In this document: positions 25,688-34,197 of the stretch, in pieces
Layout of the letters: each line of letters opens with the position of its first letter
Numbering within the stretch: the stretch's first letter is position 1
Origin: Vibrio jasicida CAIM 1864 = LMG 25398
Lineage (GTDB): Bacteria > Pseudomonadota > Gammaproteobacteria > Enterobacterales > Vibrionaceae
Assembly: GCF_000400365.1 (NCBI RefSeq)
Contig: NZ_BAOG01000090.1
Span: 54,376-118,375, forward strand
Length of the DNA: 64,000 nucleotides
Direction of reading: 5' to 3'
Position numbers and translations under genes: made by a program
Notes under the pieces: model-generated
The model's database searches: none
Told to the model about the DNA's origin: nothing
The model's input: the letters and a program-made list of their open reading frames with translations, nothing else

Positions 25688-26860
25688 TTAAAACTCAATA
25701 TCAGAGGTTTTGAAAGTAATCAGTCCAACAAGATAGTTGATGATGGATATGACACAAGCAATGCCAGCACAGCCGATTAAAGTCATCGCCAAATCACCAA
25801 ACTCAGCGGCTCTGTGAAGGCCAAATCCGATGACCAGATAATAGAACAAGCCTAATAGTGCTCCTGCACTCCCTAAGTGATCGCGATAGTGAGTTAACGC
25901 GCCGCTTAAGAGGTTTGGAATCGCCAGTCCAAATGATAGGGAAACCAATACCACAGGAATGAAAAACCAAACTGACTCTTGCATGATGAATACACCAAAT
26001 CCGCCAATCAAAAGTAGCCACGATGCAAACATCACAATCTTTTCGTGACTTAAATGCATGCGTATTAACTTCATATTGATGACAGAACCTAATACAGAAC
26101 CCAGTGCGAGTATGAACCCTGTATTGCCGAAAAAATTAACGCTTGCGCCCAGTTTTTCAAACATAAATGGTGCGATGCTGTAATAAGAAAACAGCGCAAT
26201 GTTAAACAACCCTACCATGAGTGTGATGTACCAGATGTGCGCATCGGTCAGCATCTTTATACCGACGGATAACAGGCTATCTTTTTTGGTGTGTGCTGGC
26301 TTTGTCTCCGGCAATTTGAACAACGACCAAACCAACAGTGCAATGATGAACACGACCATGGCGATGAAAACCCATTGGTATCCGCCGAATGATGTTAGCC
26401 AACTGCCAGCCAACATTCCGATCACAGGGCTAATGCCGATCGATGTTCCAACAATCGAAAAAACGTGGCTGAGCTCTTTACCATGATAGCCATCACGAAT
26501 GATGGTTTGCGTGCAGACAGAACCAACCGCCGCTCCAAAAGCGCAGCAACCAAAACCGGTTAGCAGCAAGTTGAATGTTGGTGCGAGCATGGTAAAAATG
26601 GCTGCAATAATAAAGACGATAAGCCCTAGTATCGTTGATACTCTTCGACCTATGACGTCACACATTCTTCCCCAAAAAACCACACCAAACGCAAAAGCGA
26701 CAAAGAAAATGGACATCGCTTGTGCGGCTTCATTGCTACTGACGCCAAACGTACTTTTCACGGAAGTCAGTGCAGGGCTGTACATTGTCTCGATGATCTG
26801 TGGAAACATTAAGAGCACAACAGCCAACGGAATGGACACTTTTTCTATTAATTTATTCAT
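25688..26860 (-). CDS. MFS multidrug-type efflux transporter (Bcr/CflA-like)
   Basis: 390 aa from the ATG at 26860. An open frame extends 44 codons upstream, but that part is not hydrophobic and runs into the divergent promoter, whereas MNKLIEKVSIPLAVVLLMFP is a normal first helix. Twelve helices are expected. MFS motif A appears as GRMCDVIGRR after helix 2. Bcr/CflA members export drugs or metabolites with proton antiport. Divergent from an AraC regulator 193 bases away, which probably controls it; the substrate is unknown. Confidence 0.82.
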   Translation of the reverse strand: MNKLIEKVSIPLAVVLLMFPQIIETMYSPALTSVKSTFGVSSNEAAQAMSIFFVAFAFGVVFWGRMCDVIGRRVSTILGLIVFIIAAIFTMLAPTFNLLLTGFGCCAFGAAVGSVCTQTIIRDGYHGKELSHVFSIVGTSIGISPVIGMLAGSWLTSFGGYQWVFIAMVVFIIALLVWSLFKLPETKPAHTKKDSLLSVGIKMLTDAHIWYITLMVGLFNIALFSYYSIAPFMFEKLGASVNFFGNTGFILALGSVLGSVINMKLIRMHLSHEKIVMFASWLLLIGGFGVFIMQESVWFFIPVVLVSLSFGLAIPNLLSGALTHYRDHLGSAGALLGLFYYLVIGFGLHRAAEFGDLAMTLIGCAGIACVISIINYLVGLITFKTSDIEF

Positions 26861-27052
26861 TGTTAAGTTCTCAAAAATACCTCTATTGCAGAGCGTCGTT
26901 TGAACATTTAGCTTGATGTTGAGTGAACGACATTCGATTACGTGTTTCACGTTTCTTGGTTTACGTGATGCAGCAAAGTATATCTGTGCCATGCTTTGGG
27001 GTTATAATGAGAATCAAACATAAAATATCGAAATAAGGACAGGTTGATTTCA

Positions 27053-27853
27053 ATGGCATTACTTTCGAAAGGTGATCATTTTTGTGCTGATGAACACAAT
27101 GGATTGGTCATTGGCGTCGCTGTCGAGGTATCGGATCATGATTCAGGTATTCATTTCCATGCGAAAGACCAGTTACTTTCATCACAACATGGTTGCATGA
27201 CGATAACGCTTGAGGACGTCAAGTATGTGTTGCCACCCATGAGAGCAGCATGGATTCCTAAAGGGGTATCACACAACGCTCAGTCAACGAATGTGGCGCA
27301 ATACCGTTCTCTCTATTTTGACCCGTCATTGACAGAGCGTTTGCCGCGGAAGATTCGAATTTTCGATGTGACGCCTCTGATGAGAATCTTGATCGAAAGG
27401 ATGTCTTTCTGGCCATTTGATAAACCTGAAAGTGAACAGGTTAATACCCTGAATTTATTTATAGAAGAGCTTAACGATTCTGAAGATGTCTATTTACAAT
27501 TGCCGTTACCTAAAGATTATCGATTACAGTCGTGGATCGCGAAAATCGATGATGAAGCGTTTACCGCGCCTTCTTTGGCTAAGTTAAGCCAATGGGTTGG
27601 GGCGAGTGAAAAGACGATAACGAGGATCTTTAATCGTGAGACGGGGATGCCGTACCAAAGTTGGCGTCAGCAATGGCGTCTGTTGGGGGCGATTGAGCTG
27701 TTATCCAGTGGCATGAGGCTATCGGATGTTGCGCATCGGTTGGAGTTTTCAAGTGACAGCGCATTCATTTACTTTTTCCGCCAAAAGACGGGGACCACGC
27801 CAATGAGTTACTTAAACAATGAGCCGAGTTTTGGTGGGAGCCAACTCAAATAG
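27053..27853 (+). CDS. AraC-family transcriptional regulator
   Basis: 266 aa from the ATG at 27053 (a TTG nine bases earlier is possible). N-terminal cupin-like sensing domain with paired His (HFHAKDQLL) and a PMRAAWIPKGVSH segment, then the AraC double helix-turn-helix (about 170-260): LSQWVGASEKTITRIF and LSDVAHRLEFSSDSAFIYFF. This architecture is that of the NimR/YdeO-type regulators found beside efflux pumps. It is divergent from the MFS gene. Confidence 0.87.
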   Translation: MALLSKGDHFCADEHNGLVIGVAVEVSDHDSGIHFHAKDQLLSSQHGCMTITLEDVKYVLPPMRAAWIPKGVSHNAQSTNVAQYRSLYFDPSLTERLPRKIRIFDVTPLMRILIERMSFWPFDKPESEQVNTLNLFIEELNDSEDVYLQLPLPKDYRLQSWIAKIDDEAFTAPSLAKLSQWVGASEKTITRIFNRETGMPYQSWRQQWRLLGAIELLSSGMRLSDVAHRLEFSSDSAFIYFFRQKTGTTPMSYLNNEPSFGGSQLK

Positions 27854-27893
27854 TCGTCCAATTGCTATTTAGCCTCGTTCTCTTATGATAAAG

Positions 27894-27931
27894 AAAAGCC
27901 CTTCCTTGACGACTCAGGGAAGGGCTTTGTT
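27894..27931. terminator. Bidirectional terminator between araC-type and dsbA-like genes
   Basis: AAAGCCCTTCC (27895-27905) / GGAAGGGCTTT (27918-27928), with A and T flanks. Confidence 0.88.
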
Positions 27932-27982
27932 ATTTTCGATTCTTACTTAGCTACTTCAATAGCTATCGGTATCAATCGCTAT

Positions 27983-28699
27983 TTATTTCTTTAGCTCTTG
28001 GTCGATGACTTTCTCAAGCTCTTCGAAAGGTACATAACCTGGAATAACTTGGTCATTAATGATGATCGCTGGTGTGCCACGTAGACCTAGGCGAGTGAAG
28101 TACTCGTAGTTCTTATCCAACAGCGCTTTGGTCTCTTTGTCGTCAACAAGCTGTGCTTCGGTGCCTGTTTTCTTAGCGATTTTTTGCAGCGAACTTGCAT
28201 CGTGTGGTCCCGGTTTTTTCACCAATAAGTCATGTACTTGCTTGTATTTGTCATGTTGGTTTTGCCATACGTTCAATGCGTAGCTTGCTGAGTTGTAACC
28301 GTTCTTCTCGTACTGTTCTTTGAACGATACCGTCATGTTCAGTACTTTTATTTGCGGGTATGCTTTCTCTACCTTCACCAACTCGCCTTCAAGACGCTTA
28401 CAGAAAGGACAGCTGTAATCAGTCACATTGATGATAGTCAGTTCTGGATTCTCCGCCCCGAAATACGAGTGCTTGCCATCGTTCAAGTAAGTGCGCACTT
28501 CTTCAAGCGTAGAGCTGAATGATTTTTGGTAGGCGACGTACTCTTGTAAGTTTTGATGCAAAGAGTCGAGGACTTGCGGGTTCTCTTGCAGTATCTGCGT
28601 AATGTCATCCAGTTTCTCTTGAGTGGTTTTTTCTGCTGCTTGTGAAAACATTGGCACTACCGTAAGTGCTACCGTTAAAAGGGTACGTGTGAATTTCAT
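27983..28699 (-). CDS. Periplasmic DsbA-like thiol oxidoreductase (Com1/ScsC type)
   Basis: 238 aa with a signal peptide (1-22, cleavage after SQAA). A helical N-terminal stalk (about 25-75, like the oligomerising segment of Com1/ScsC proteins) precedes a DsbA thioredoxin fold with CPFC at 97-100 and the cis-Pro loop GTPA. It should catalyse disulfide formation or isomerisation in the periplasm. No scsB or dsbD homologue is adjacent; the only same-strand neighbour upstream is a small membrane protein 97 bases away. Confidence 0.88.
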   Translation of the reverse strand: MKFTRTLLTVALTVVPMFSQAAEKTTQEKLDDITQILQENPQVLDSLHQNLQEYVAYQKSFSSTLEEVRTYLNDGKHSYFGAENPELTIINVTDYSCPFCKRLEGELVKVEKAYPQIKVLNMTVSFKEQYEKNGYNSASYALNVWQNQHDKYKQVHDLLVKKPGPHDASSLQKIAKKTGTEAQLVDDKETKALLDKNYEYFTRLGLRGTPAIIINDQVIPGYVPFEELEKVIDQELKK

Positions 28700-28796
28700 G
28701 ATCTTTCCTAAAACTATCGGTCTTCACTGTTTTGTTAGTGAAGTGGTTAAAAATAAAACAATTAATTTGGGGGCAATAGGCCCTAACAATCGGGTT

Positions 28797-29165
28797 TTAT
28801 TCTCTAAACACACACAGTTTTAGGTGCACCCGAACTTTTTCGGGTATCGGTTCGGTATGATGACGGAAAGCGTTACGTTCACCACCACAGATAGAGAGTA
28901 AGATCAACGTAAACAGAAATAAGGGAACAATGAAGCTATCCAGATGGTTTTGTGAAACCTGAATCAACTTTTCAGATAGTTCACACTGTTTCGTTAGGCC
29001 TTTTTCGCTCTTTTGTTGTTGCGCAGTAGCGTGTTCAGCCGTGACTTGATCCGCTACGAGAGGGCAAGATTGATAGAGGCCCGCATTTTTACTTAAACAG
29101 ATCACGATCACCCAAGCTACGAGGGCAAGTGTCCAGCGAGCGATGTTAGATTGTGATCGAAGCAA
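28797..29165 (-). CDS. Unknown small membrane protein upstream of the DsbA-like gene
   Basis: 122 aa from a TTG start at 29165; no ATG is available upstream in frame, and AGGA lies about 10 bases before. Two hydrophobic segments (about 10-27 and 78-95) flank a ~50-residue loop rich in Q, E and K with cysteines (SCPLV, KQCEL). If the loop is periplasmic, the cysteines could be substrates of the adjacent thiol enzyme. Family not recognised. Confidence 0.5.
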   Translation of the reverse strand: MLRSQSNIARWTLALVAWVIVICLSKNAGLYQSCPLVADQVTAEHATAQQQKSEKGLTKQCELSEKLIQVSQNHLDSFIVPLFLFTLILLSICGGERNAFRHHTEPIPEKVRVHLKLCVFRE

Positions 29166-29404
29166 AAGGCAAATCCTAGGTGAAACTCTATATATGACCG
29201 CACAACCCTAAATTAAATTTCATTGGGCTTTTGTTAGTTTTTAGTCAGAAAACACCAAATAAGCAACAAAACATGAAGCACGTCGAAGGTGTGGTTAAAT
29301 ACAATTTTGCTCAAAAGTTAAACATACTTTGTTAAACGTTTGATTCGTACTGATGTTAGATAAATCTACCTTATCTTGGTCATAAATATTTATTATCTTT
29401 TAAA

Positions 29405-29479
29405 TGTGATTCAAATCATAAAATAAAACTTCATAACTGAGTGAGATGATTGTTCGGCAAACGGATTGATTTTGATCAT
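29405..29479 (+). promoter_or_regulatory. FNR- and CRP-like sites before yjiH
   Basis: TTGATTTTGATCAT (29466-29479) matches the FNR consensus TTGAT-N4-ATCAA in 9 of 10 positions. TGTGATTCAAATCATA (29405-29420) fits both a CRP site and an FNR-like site. The region 29166-29541 contains no gene. Confidence 0.6.
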
Positions 29480-29541
29480 CTCTCTAGCACATTATTCAAG
29501 GGATCATCTATGTGTTCTGTTCCACATATATAGGTGAATTT

Positions 29542-30282
29542 ATGACAAGCCCTGTTCATGCTGAACGCAAGGTAACGATTGGGTGTTACATCGCACTCGC
29601 GTTTGCGGTTGTGTTCTTCTCTGGTTTAATGCAATCCAACGAATGGTATGGTGTATTCGACTTTACCACTCTTAATGGCTCTTTCGGTAAAGTGGCTTAC
29701 GGCGTAACGGAAGGTGCGGATGGCGCGGTACAAGCTGCGACTACCTCTTTCCGCGGTACTGGCGGTAGCGGTGCTCGTGACGGTTTCATTTTCGCACTTA
29801 CTTTGATTCCAACCGTTATGTTCGCATTAGGTATGATCAACGTACTTGAGCACTACGGTGCACTTGAAGCTGCTCGTAAGCTTCTTACTCCTCTTCTACG
29901 TCCTCTTATGGGCATCCCTGGTAACTCTGGTTTGGCTCTGATTGCTTCTCTACAAAGTACCGATGCAGGTGCGGCAATGACGCGTCAGCTAAAAGATGAA
30001 GGTCACCTAACTAAGCGTGAAACGGACGTATTTACCATGTTCCAGTTCACTGCTGGTGCAACCATCGTGAACTTCTTCTCATCAGGTGCTGTGCTATTCA
30101 CGCTGACGATGGCTGACGGCTCTCTAGCGGTAACGTCTTCAATTGGTTTAGCGGTTGTTGTGATGTTTGCATTCAAGATCGTTGGCGCGAACCTGTTCCG
30201 CATCTATCTGAACATGACTGAAGGTAAAGAAGATAAGCAAGACCAAAACAAATCTGAGAACCTAAAAGAGGAGACGGCATAA
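29542..30282 (+). CDS. yjiH: YjiH-like nucleoside-recognition (Gate) domain membrane protein
   Basis: 246 aa from the ATG at 29542, preferred over an upstream start because GGTGA is correctly placed and MTSPVHAERK leads into the first helix. Polytopic inner-membrane protein of the nucleoside-recognition/SpmA-like family, with the helix-breaking motif SLQSTDAGAAMTRQL. In E. coli yjiH and yjiG stand beside the isoaspartyl dipeptidase gene iadA. Here they stand with an M20 peptidase, so export or uptake of a small peptide or amino acid is a reasonable inference. Its stop overlaps the yjiG start. Confidence 0.85.
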   Translation: MTSPVHAERKVTIGCYIALAFAVVFFSGLMQSNEWYGVFDFTTLNGSFGKVAYGVTEGADGAVQAATTSFRGTGGSGARDGFIFALTLIPTVMFALGMINVLEHYGALEAARKLLTPLLRPLMGIPGNSGLALIASLQSTDAGAAMTRQLKDEGHLTKRETDVFTMFQFTAGATIVNFFSSGAVLFTLTMADGSLAVTSSIGLAVVVMFAFKIVGANLFRIYLNMTEGKEDKQDQNKSENLKEETA

Positions 30283-30749
30283 TGGGTGACGTTAAAGCGA
30301 AAAAACCAATGGTGACGGATATCTTCGTCGAAGGTGCTAAGAAAGGTTGGGTGATTGCGACTACCTCTACGGTTCCTAACGTATTGATGGCATTCGTTAT
30401 CATCAAAGCGCTGCAAATCACTGGCGCGCTGGATCTGATGGGTACTGTGTTCTCTCCAATCATGGCGGTGTTTGGTCTTCCTGGTGAAGCGGCAGCCGTT
30501 CTTATCGGCGCTTGGATGTCGATGGGCGGTGCAGTGGGTGTGGTTATCACGCTGTTTGACCAAGGTATCCTTAACGGCACGCACATTGCGATTCTAGCGC
30601 CTGCTATCTACCTTATGGGTTCTCAAGTTCAGTACATGGGTCGTATCATGGGCCCTATCGGTACTGAAGGTCGTTACATCCCAGTTATGATTGCAATCTC
30701 AGTATTGAACGCGTTTGGTGCAATGCTGGTGATGAATCTGTTTGTCTAG
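30282..30749 (+). CDS. yjiG: YjiG-like membrane protein
   Basis: 155 aa, second half of the YjiH/YjiG pair (SpmB-like). Hydrophobic helices with the motif GAWMSMGGAVGVVITLFDQG and a C-terminal ISVLNAFGAMLVMNLF helix. The ATG overlaps the last base of yjiH, indicating translational coupling and a two-subunit membrane complex. An M20 peptidase follows nine bases later. Confidence 0.86.
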   Translation: MGDVKAKKPMVTDIFVEGAKKGWVIATTSTVPNVLMAFVIIKALQITGALDLMGTVFSPIMAVFGLPGEAAAVLIGAWMSMGGAVGVVITLFDQGILNGTHIAILAPAIYLMGSQVQYMGRIMGPIGTEGRYIPVMIAISVLNAFGAMLVMNLFV

Positions 30750-30758
30750 GAGTGAGTC

Positions 30759-31883
30759 ATGCAATTCTCTCTAAATGAATATCTAGAAGAGCTACGTCCG
30801 CTAATCAATGTGGATTGTGGCACTTACACCACTGATGGTATCGAGTTCATCGCTTCTCAATTTGAAGAGAAGTACCAAGCGATGTCAGGTTGGAGCGTAA
30901 AACGCATCGACTGTGGCAGAGCCGGTGTTGGTCTTGAAGTTCGAAATAAGCCGGAAGCTGAGCAAATCGACGTGATGTTGATTGGTCACATGGATACCGT
31001 GTTCCCTGTGGGTACCGCTGAGCTTCGCCCAATGTCTCAAGATGCAGAGAAAGCCTACGGTCCGGGCGTCTCGGACATGAAATCTGGTTTACTGAACATC
31101 GTATACGCGATGCGCAACCTAGACCAAGCGGTGTTGGATAAGTTGTCTATCGTTATCTGCATGAACCCAGATGAAGAAACGGGATCTTTGGACTCTGTGG
31201 ATTGGATTCAATCAGTAGCGAAAAACGCTAAGAATGTACTGGTTGCAGAAGCAGCACGTGCAGACGGTGGTTTAGTGAAAGCGCGTAAAGGCATGGCTCG
31301 CTACAAAATGACCTTTAATGGCGTTGCAGCTCACGCTGGTAACGAGCCAGAAAACGGTCGCAGCGCAATCACTGAGATGGCGAACTGGATCTTGGCAGTC
31401 AATGCAATGACCAACTTTGAATCTGGTACCACGTTGAACGTCGGTATTGTCTCTGGTGGTAACGGCGCGAACATCGTCCCTGAACATGCTGAAGCGATCG
31501 TGGATGTGCGTTTCTGGAGCAACGAAGAATACGATGATGTCGATAGCAAGCTAAACGGTATGCTGGAAACACCATTCGTTGATGGCGTGAGCATTGAGCT
31601 GGTTCGTGAAGCTTATAAGCCTTCAATGGTGCCAAGCCCACAAACGGAAAGCCTGATGATGCTAGTTGAAGAAGCGGCAAGTGAACTGGCGATCGACATC
31701 AACTGGAAAGAAGTCGGTGGTGGCTCTGATGCAAACAACACGGCGATTCTTGGTGTTCCAACTTTGGATGGTCTAGGACCTATCGGTGCAGGCTTCCACA
31801 GTGATCAAGAGTACTTGTTGCTTGAGTCTATCGAACCACGTATCAAAATGTTGATGCGTGTCCTAGAGAAGATTGCTCAATAA
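30759..31883 (+). CDS. M20-family metallopeptidase (carboxypeptidase G2-like)
   Basis: 374 aa, cytoplasmic. Zinc ligands and catalytic residues are visible: H77 and D79 in GHMDT, D106 in GPGVSDMKSG, E139-E140 in NPDEETGS, and the C-terminal His in GAGFHSDQEYL. These proteins cleave a C-terminal glutamate or a dipeptide from small substrates. It replaces the isoaspartyl dipeptidase that accompanies yjiHG in E. coli, suggesting that the membrane pair handles a peptide-like substrate or product. GGAGTGAG precedes the ATG. Confidence 0.88.
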   Translation: MQFSLNEYLEELRPLINVDCGTYTTDGIEFIASQFEEKYQAMSGWSVKRIDCGRAGVGLEVRNKPEAEQIDVMLIGHMDTVFPVGTAELRPMSQDAEKAYGPGVSDMKSGLLNIVYAMRNLDQAVLDKLSIVICMNPDEETGSLDSVDWIQSVAKNAKNVLVAEAARADGGLVKARKGMARYKMTFNGVAAHAGNEPENGRSAITEMANWILAVNAMTNFESGTTLNVGIVSGGNGANIVPEHAEAIVDVRFWSNEEYDDVDSKLNGMLETPFVDGVSIELVREAYKPSMVPSPQTESLMMLVEEAASELAIDINWKEVGGGSDANNTAILGVPTLDGLGPIGAGFHSDQEYLLLESIEPRIKMLMRVLEKIAQ

Positions 31884-31967
31884 GGCATTCTGCTTCTAAA
31901 GCTTGCTTCCCAAAGCTGTTGGTTTCAAAACCATTTGGTTTCCAAGACTTTTTGTTTCCAACGCAAT

Positions 31968-31997
31968 AATCCCCCGGACTTCGGTCTGGGGATTTTT
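31968..31997 (+). terminator. Terminator of the yjiH-yjiG-peptidase operon
   Basis: AATCCCCCGGAC-TTCG-GTCTGGGGATT with a UUCG tetraloop, then TTTTT. Confidence 0.92.
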
Positions 31998-32105
31998 TAT
32001 CTAGCCATTTTGTTTCCTTTCTTCATTATCAATACTTGCCATTAATCCTACGTTCAGGTTCATCGTCTTAATATCTATGCCACAGTCATAAGTTTAGGAG
32101 GCACG

Positions 32106-32480
32106 ATGACCACAAGCATGTCTGTAAATTCGGCGTCCGATGACGTCTTAGACCAAACGATGCAAGCACCAGATGAGAAAACCTTCTGGCGTAAAATGAA
32201 AAATTCCGTCAAGAAAGCAGGCGAAGAGATTGCTGTTATGGGCATCAAATCATGGCTCGCGATGGCAGATTCCAATACCTCTGTTCGCCACAAAGCTATC
32301 TTAGGTGGCGCATTAGCTTACTTCGTTCTCCCCACTGATATGGTGCCCGACGTACTAGCAGGCGTCGGCTTTACCGATGACATGGCAGCACTTACCCTAG
32401 CCGCGAACTCGGTCGGCAATGCCATTACCGACGAGCATGAAGAACAAGCGAGAGAAAAGCTGAGTTCGATGACGGAGTAG
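32106..32480 (+). CDS. DUF1232 (YkvA-like) protein
   Basis: 124 aa. The central HKAILGGALAYFVLPTDMVPDVLAGVGFTDDMAAL segment is the DUF1232 signature, with its P-x-D-x-x-P-D-x-x-x-x-G-x-x-D-D core. A basic amphipathic N-terminal part precedes it. The function of DUF1232 proteins is not established; they are thought to be membrane-associated. TAGGAGG lies just before the start. Single gene, convergent with the symporter to the right. Confidence 0.85.
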   Translation: MTTSMSVNSASDDVLDQTMQAPDEKTFWRKMKNSVKKAGEEIAVMGIKSWLAMADSNTSVRHKAILGGALAYFVLPTDMVPDVLAGVGFTDDMAALTLAANSVGNAITDEHEEQAREKLSSMTE

Positions 32481-32516
32481 GGTTATGAACTATTCTTTAG
32501 ATTCCAGACAAAACAA

Positions 32517-32543
32517 AAGCCCCGATGTTTCCATCGGGGCTTT
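32517..32543. terminator. Bidirectional terminator
   Basis: AAGCCCCGATG (32517-32527) / CATCGGGGCTT (32532-32542), with an A-run on the left and T's on the right. Confidence 0.9.
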
Positions 32544-32575
32544 CATTTAGACAGGATAATTTAGCTTGGAAGGAA

Positions 32576-33880
32576 TTAAGCTTCCGCGCGTTTTAGATGT
32601 ACTTCTTCTTCTTCGACTCCAGCTTTTGGATCGTTGAAGCGAGCTTCATCCAATGCGCCTTCCGATTTAGCAACAATGATAGTCACTGCACTGTCACCGG
32701 TGATGTTTACTGCGGTACGAATCATATCAAGTAGACGGTCAACACCCATGATAAGTGCAATACCTTCTAGCGGTAGACCTACTTGGTTCAATACCATTGC
32801 TAGCATTACTAGACCAACACCAGGAACACCTGCGGTACCGATCGACGCCAATGTTGCCGTCATGATAACCATTAGGTAGTCGCCCATAGTTAGGTCGATA
32901 TTGAATGCCTGTGCGATGAACGCTGTCGCCACACCTTGCATGATCGCCGTACCATCCATGTTCACGGTTGCACCCAGCGGTACTGTGAACGATGATACGC
33001 GGTTCTCAACACCCATGCGGTGCTTAGCCGTTTCCATTGTCACTGGAATCGTCGCATTCGATGATGCTGTCGAGAAAGCAAACATGATCGCGTCTTCCAT
33101 CTTACGTAGGAACGTAATTGGGTTTAGACCCGTGAAGCCTTTTAGCATCAAGCTGTAAGTTACAAGGCCGTGCAGCAATAACGTACCTGCTAGTACAACA
33201 AAGTATTCAGCAAGGTTGAAGATTGCGCTTAGACCAAGACCGGTAAACAGCTTCGCCATTAGGAAGAACACACCGTAAGGCGCTAGGTTCATCAAAATCG
33301 CAACCAATTTCATGATGACTTCATTCAGATCAGAGAAGAAAGCGGCAATACGCTCGCCTGGCTTACCCGCTGCACTGATCGCGATACCGAATAGTACGGC
33401 AAACACGATAACTTGCAGGGTTTTACCTTCTGCCATCGCGCTGATTGGGTTAGTCGGGAACATATCAATGATCACTTGACCCAAAGATGGCGCTTCTGCT
33501 GATTTGAATGAACTTGCTGCAGTTAGGTCTGCACCAGCGCCTGGCTGGAATAGCGTACCCATGGTTAAAGCAAGTGTGATTGCGATAGCGGTTGTTGCTA
33601 CGTAGAAAGCAAGGGTTTTACCACCCATGCGACCCAATGTTGATAGGTCTTTTAGGGAGCTGGTACCACAAACTAGCGAAACAAATACTAGCGGTACGAC
33701 AAGCATTTTTAAGCTGGCAACGAAGATCTGTCCACCAACTTCGAATAATCCATTAACAATGTATGCGTCGACAAATCCGTTGTCGGCGAAAAGTGTGCGA
33801 ATTGCAAATCCTGTCAAGATACCCGCTACCATACCCAAAATTACGCGGCTGGTGAGCGACATCGGTTTCTTGGTATTCAT
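32576..33880 (-). CDS. Dicarboxylate/amino acid:cation symporter (DAACS family)
   Basis: 434 aa from the ATG at 33880, chosen because AAGGAGT lies seven bases before it; an upstream in-frame start adds 12 residues over that site. Glutamate/dicarboxylate carrier fold with hairpin TASSNATIPVT (271-281) and the substrate-site motif NMDGT (307-311). It should import C4-dicarboxylates, glutamate or aspartate with Na+ or H+. The C-terminal tail is charged. A different branch of the same family as sstT. Substrate not decidable by eye. Confidence 0.9.
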   Translation of the reverse strand: MNTKKPMSLTSRVILGMVAGILTGFAIRTLFADNGFVDAYIVNGLFEVGGQIFVASLKMLVVPLVFVSLVCGTSSLKDLSTLGRMGGKTLAFYVATTAIAITLALTMGTLFQPGAGADLTAASSFKSAEAPSLGQVIIDMFPTNPISAMAEGKTLQVIVFAVLFGIAISAAGKPGERIAAFFSDLNEVIMKLVAILMNLAPYGVFFLMAKLFTGLGLSAIFNLAEYFVVLAGTLLLHGLVTYSLMLKGFTGLNPITFLRKMEDAIMFAFSTASSNATIPVTMETAKHRMGVENRVSSFTVPLGATVNMDGTAIMQGVATAFIAQAFNIDLTMGDYLMVIMTATLASIGTAGVPGVGLVMLAMVLNQVGLPLEGIALIMGVDRLLDMIRTAVNITGDSAVTIIVAKSEGALDEARFNDPKAGVEEEEVHLKRAEA

Positions 33881-34197
33881 GAGAACACTCCTTATAGTTA
33901 TGCACCTTAAGTTCACTTCAAGGCGGCGAGCAGATTAGCAGTGGAGTGCGAAAATACGAAAGAATAATCGTCTGAATGGTTAATAGATGTGAAGTTAGTC
34001 ACTCTAAAAAATAGAATTTTAACTAACCGGTAACGAATTGAATGGTTAAAAAGTTTTCAATTTAACAAATTTATCGAATATACAACCGATAGAAATGATT
34101 TCTTACATTCTCAGTTAGTAGAAAACAGTATGCATAAAAGTGAGGCTTTTGATGCTCAGTGCATAACTAAGCATCATTTATTCATCTTACTTCCAGG
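33881..34197. other. Intergenic region, DAACS symporter promoter
   Basis: AT-rich 317 bp. A TGATGCT...AGCATCA inverted repeat (about 34151-34177) lies just after the DUF4056 gene and may slow or end its transcript, though no T-run follows. The rest should be the symporter promoter. No gene seen. Confidence 0.45.

Noticed and set aside
26861..26992. 44-residue N-terminal extension of the MFS transporter
   Set aside because: Not hydrophobic, runs into the divergent promoter, and MNKLIEKVSIPL starts a normal first helix.
27003..27025. Possible Fur box (ATGAGAATCAAACATA) between the MFS and AraC genes
   Set aside because: Only the left half fits the 7-1-7 pattern; the right half matches about 4 of 7.
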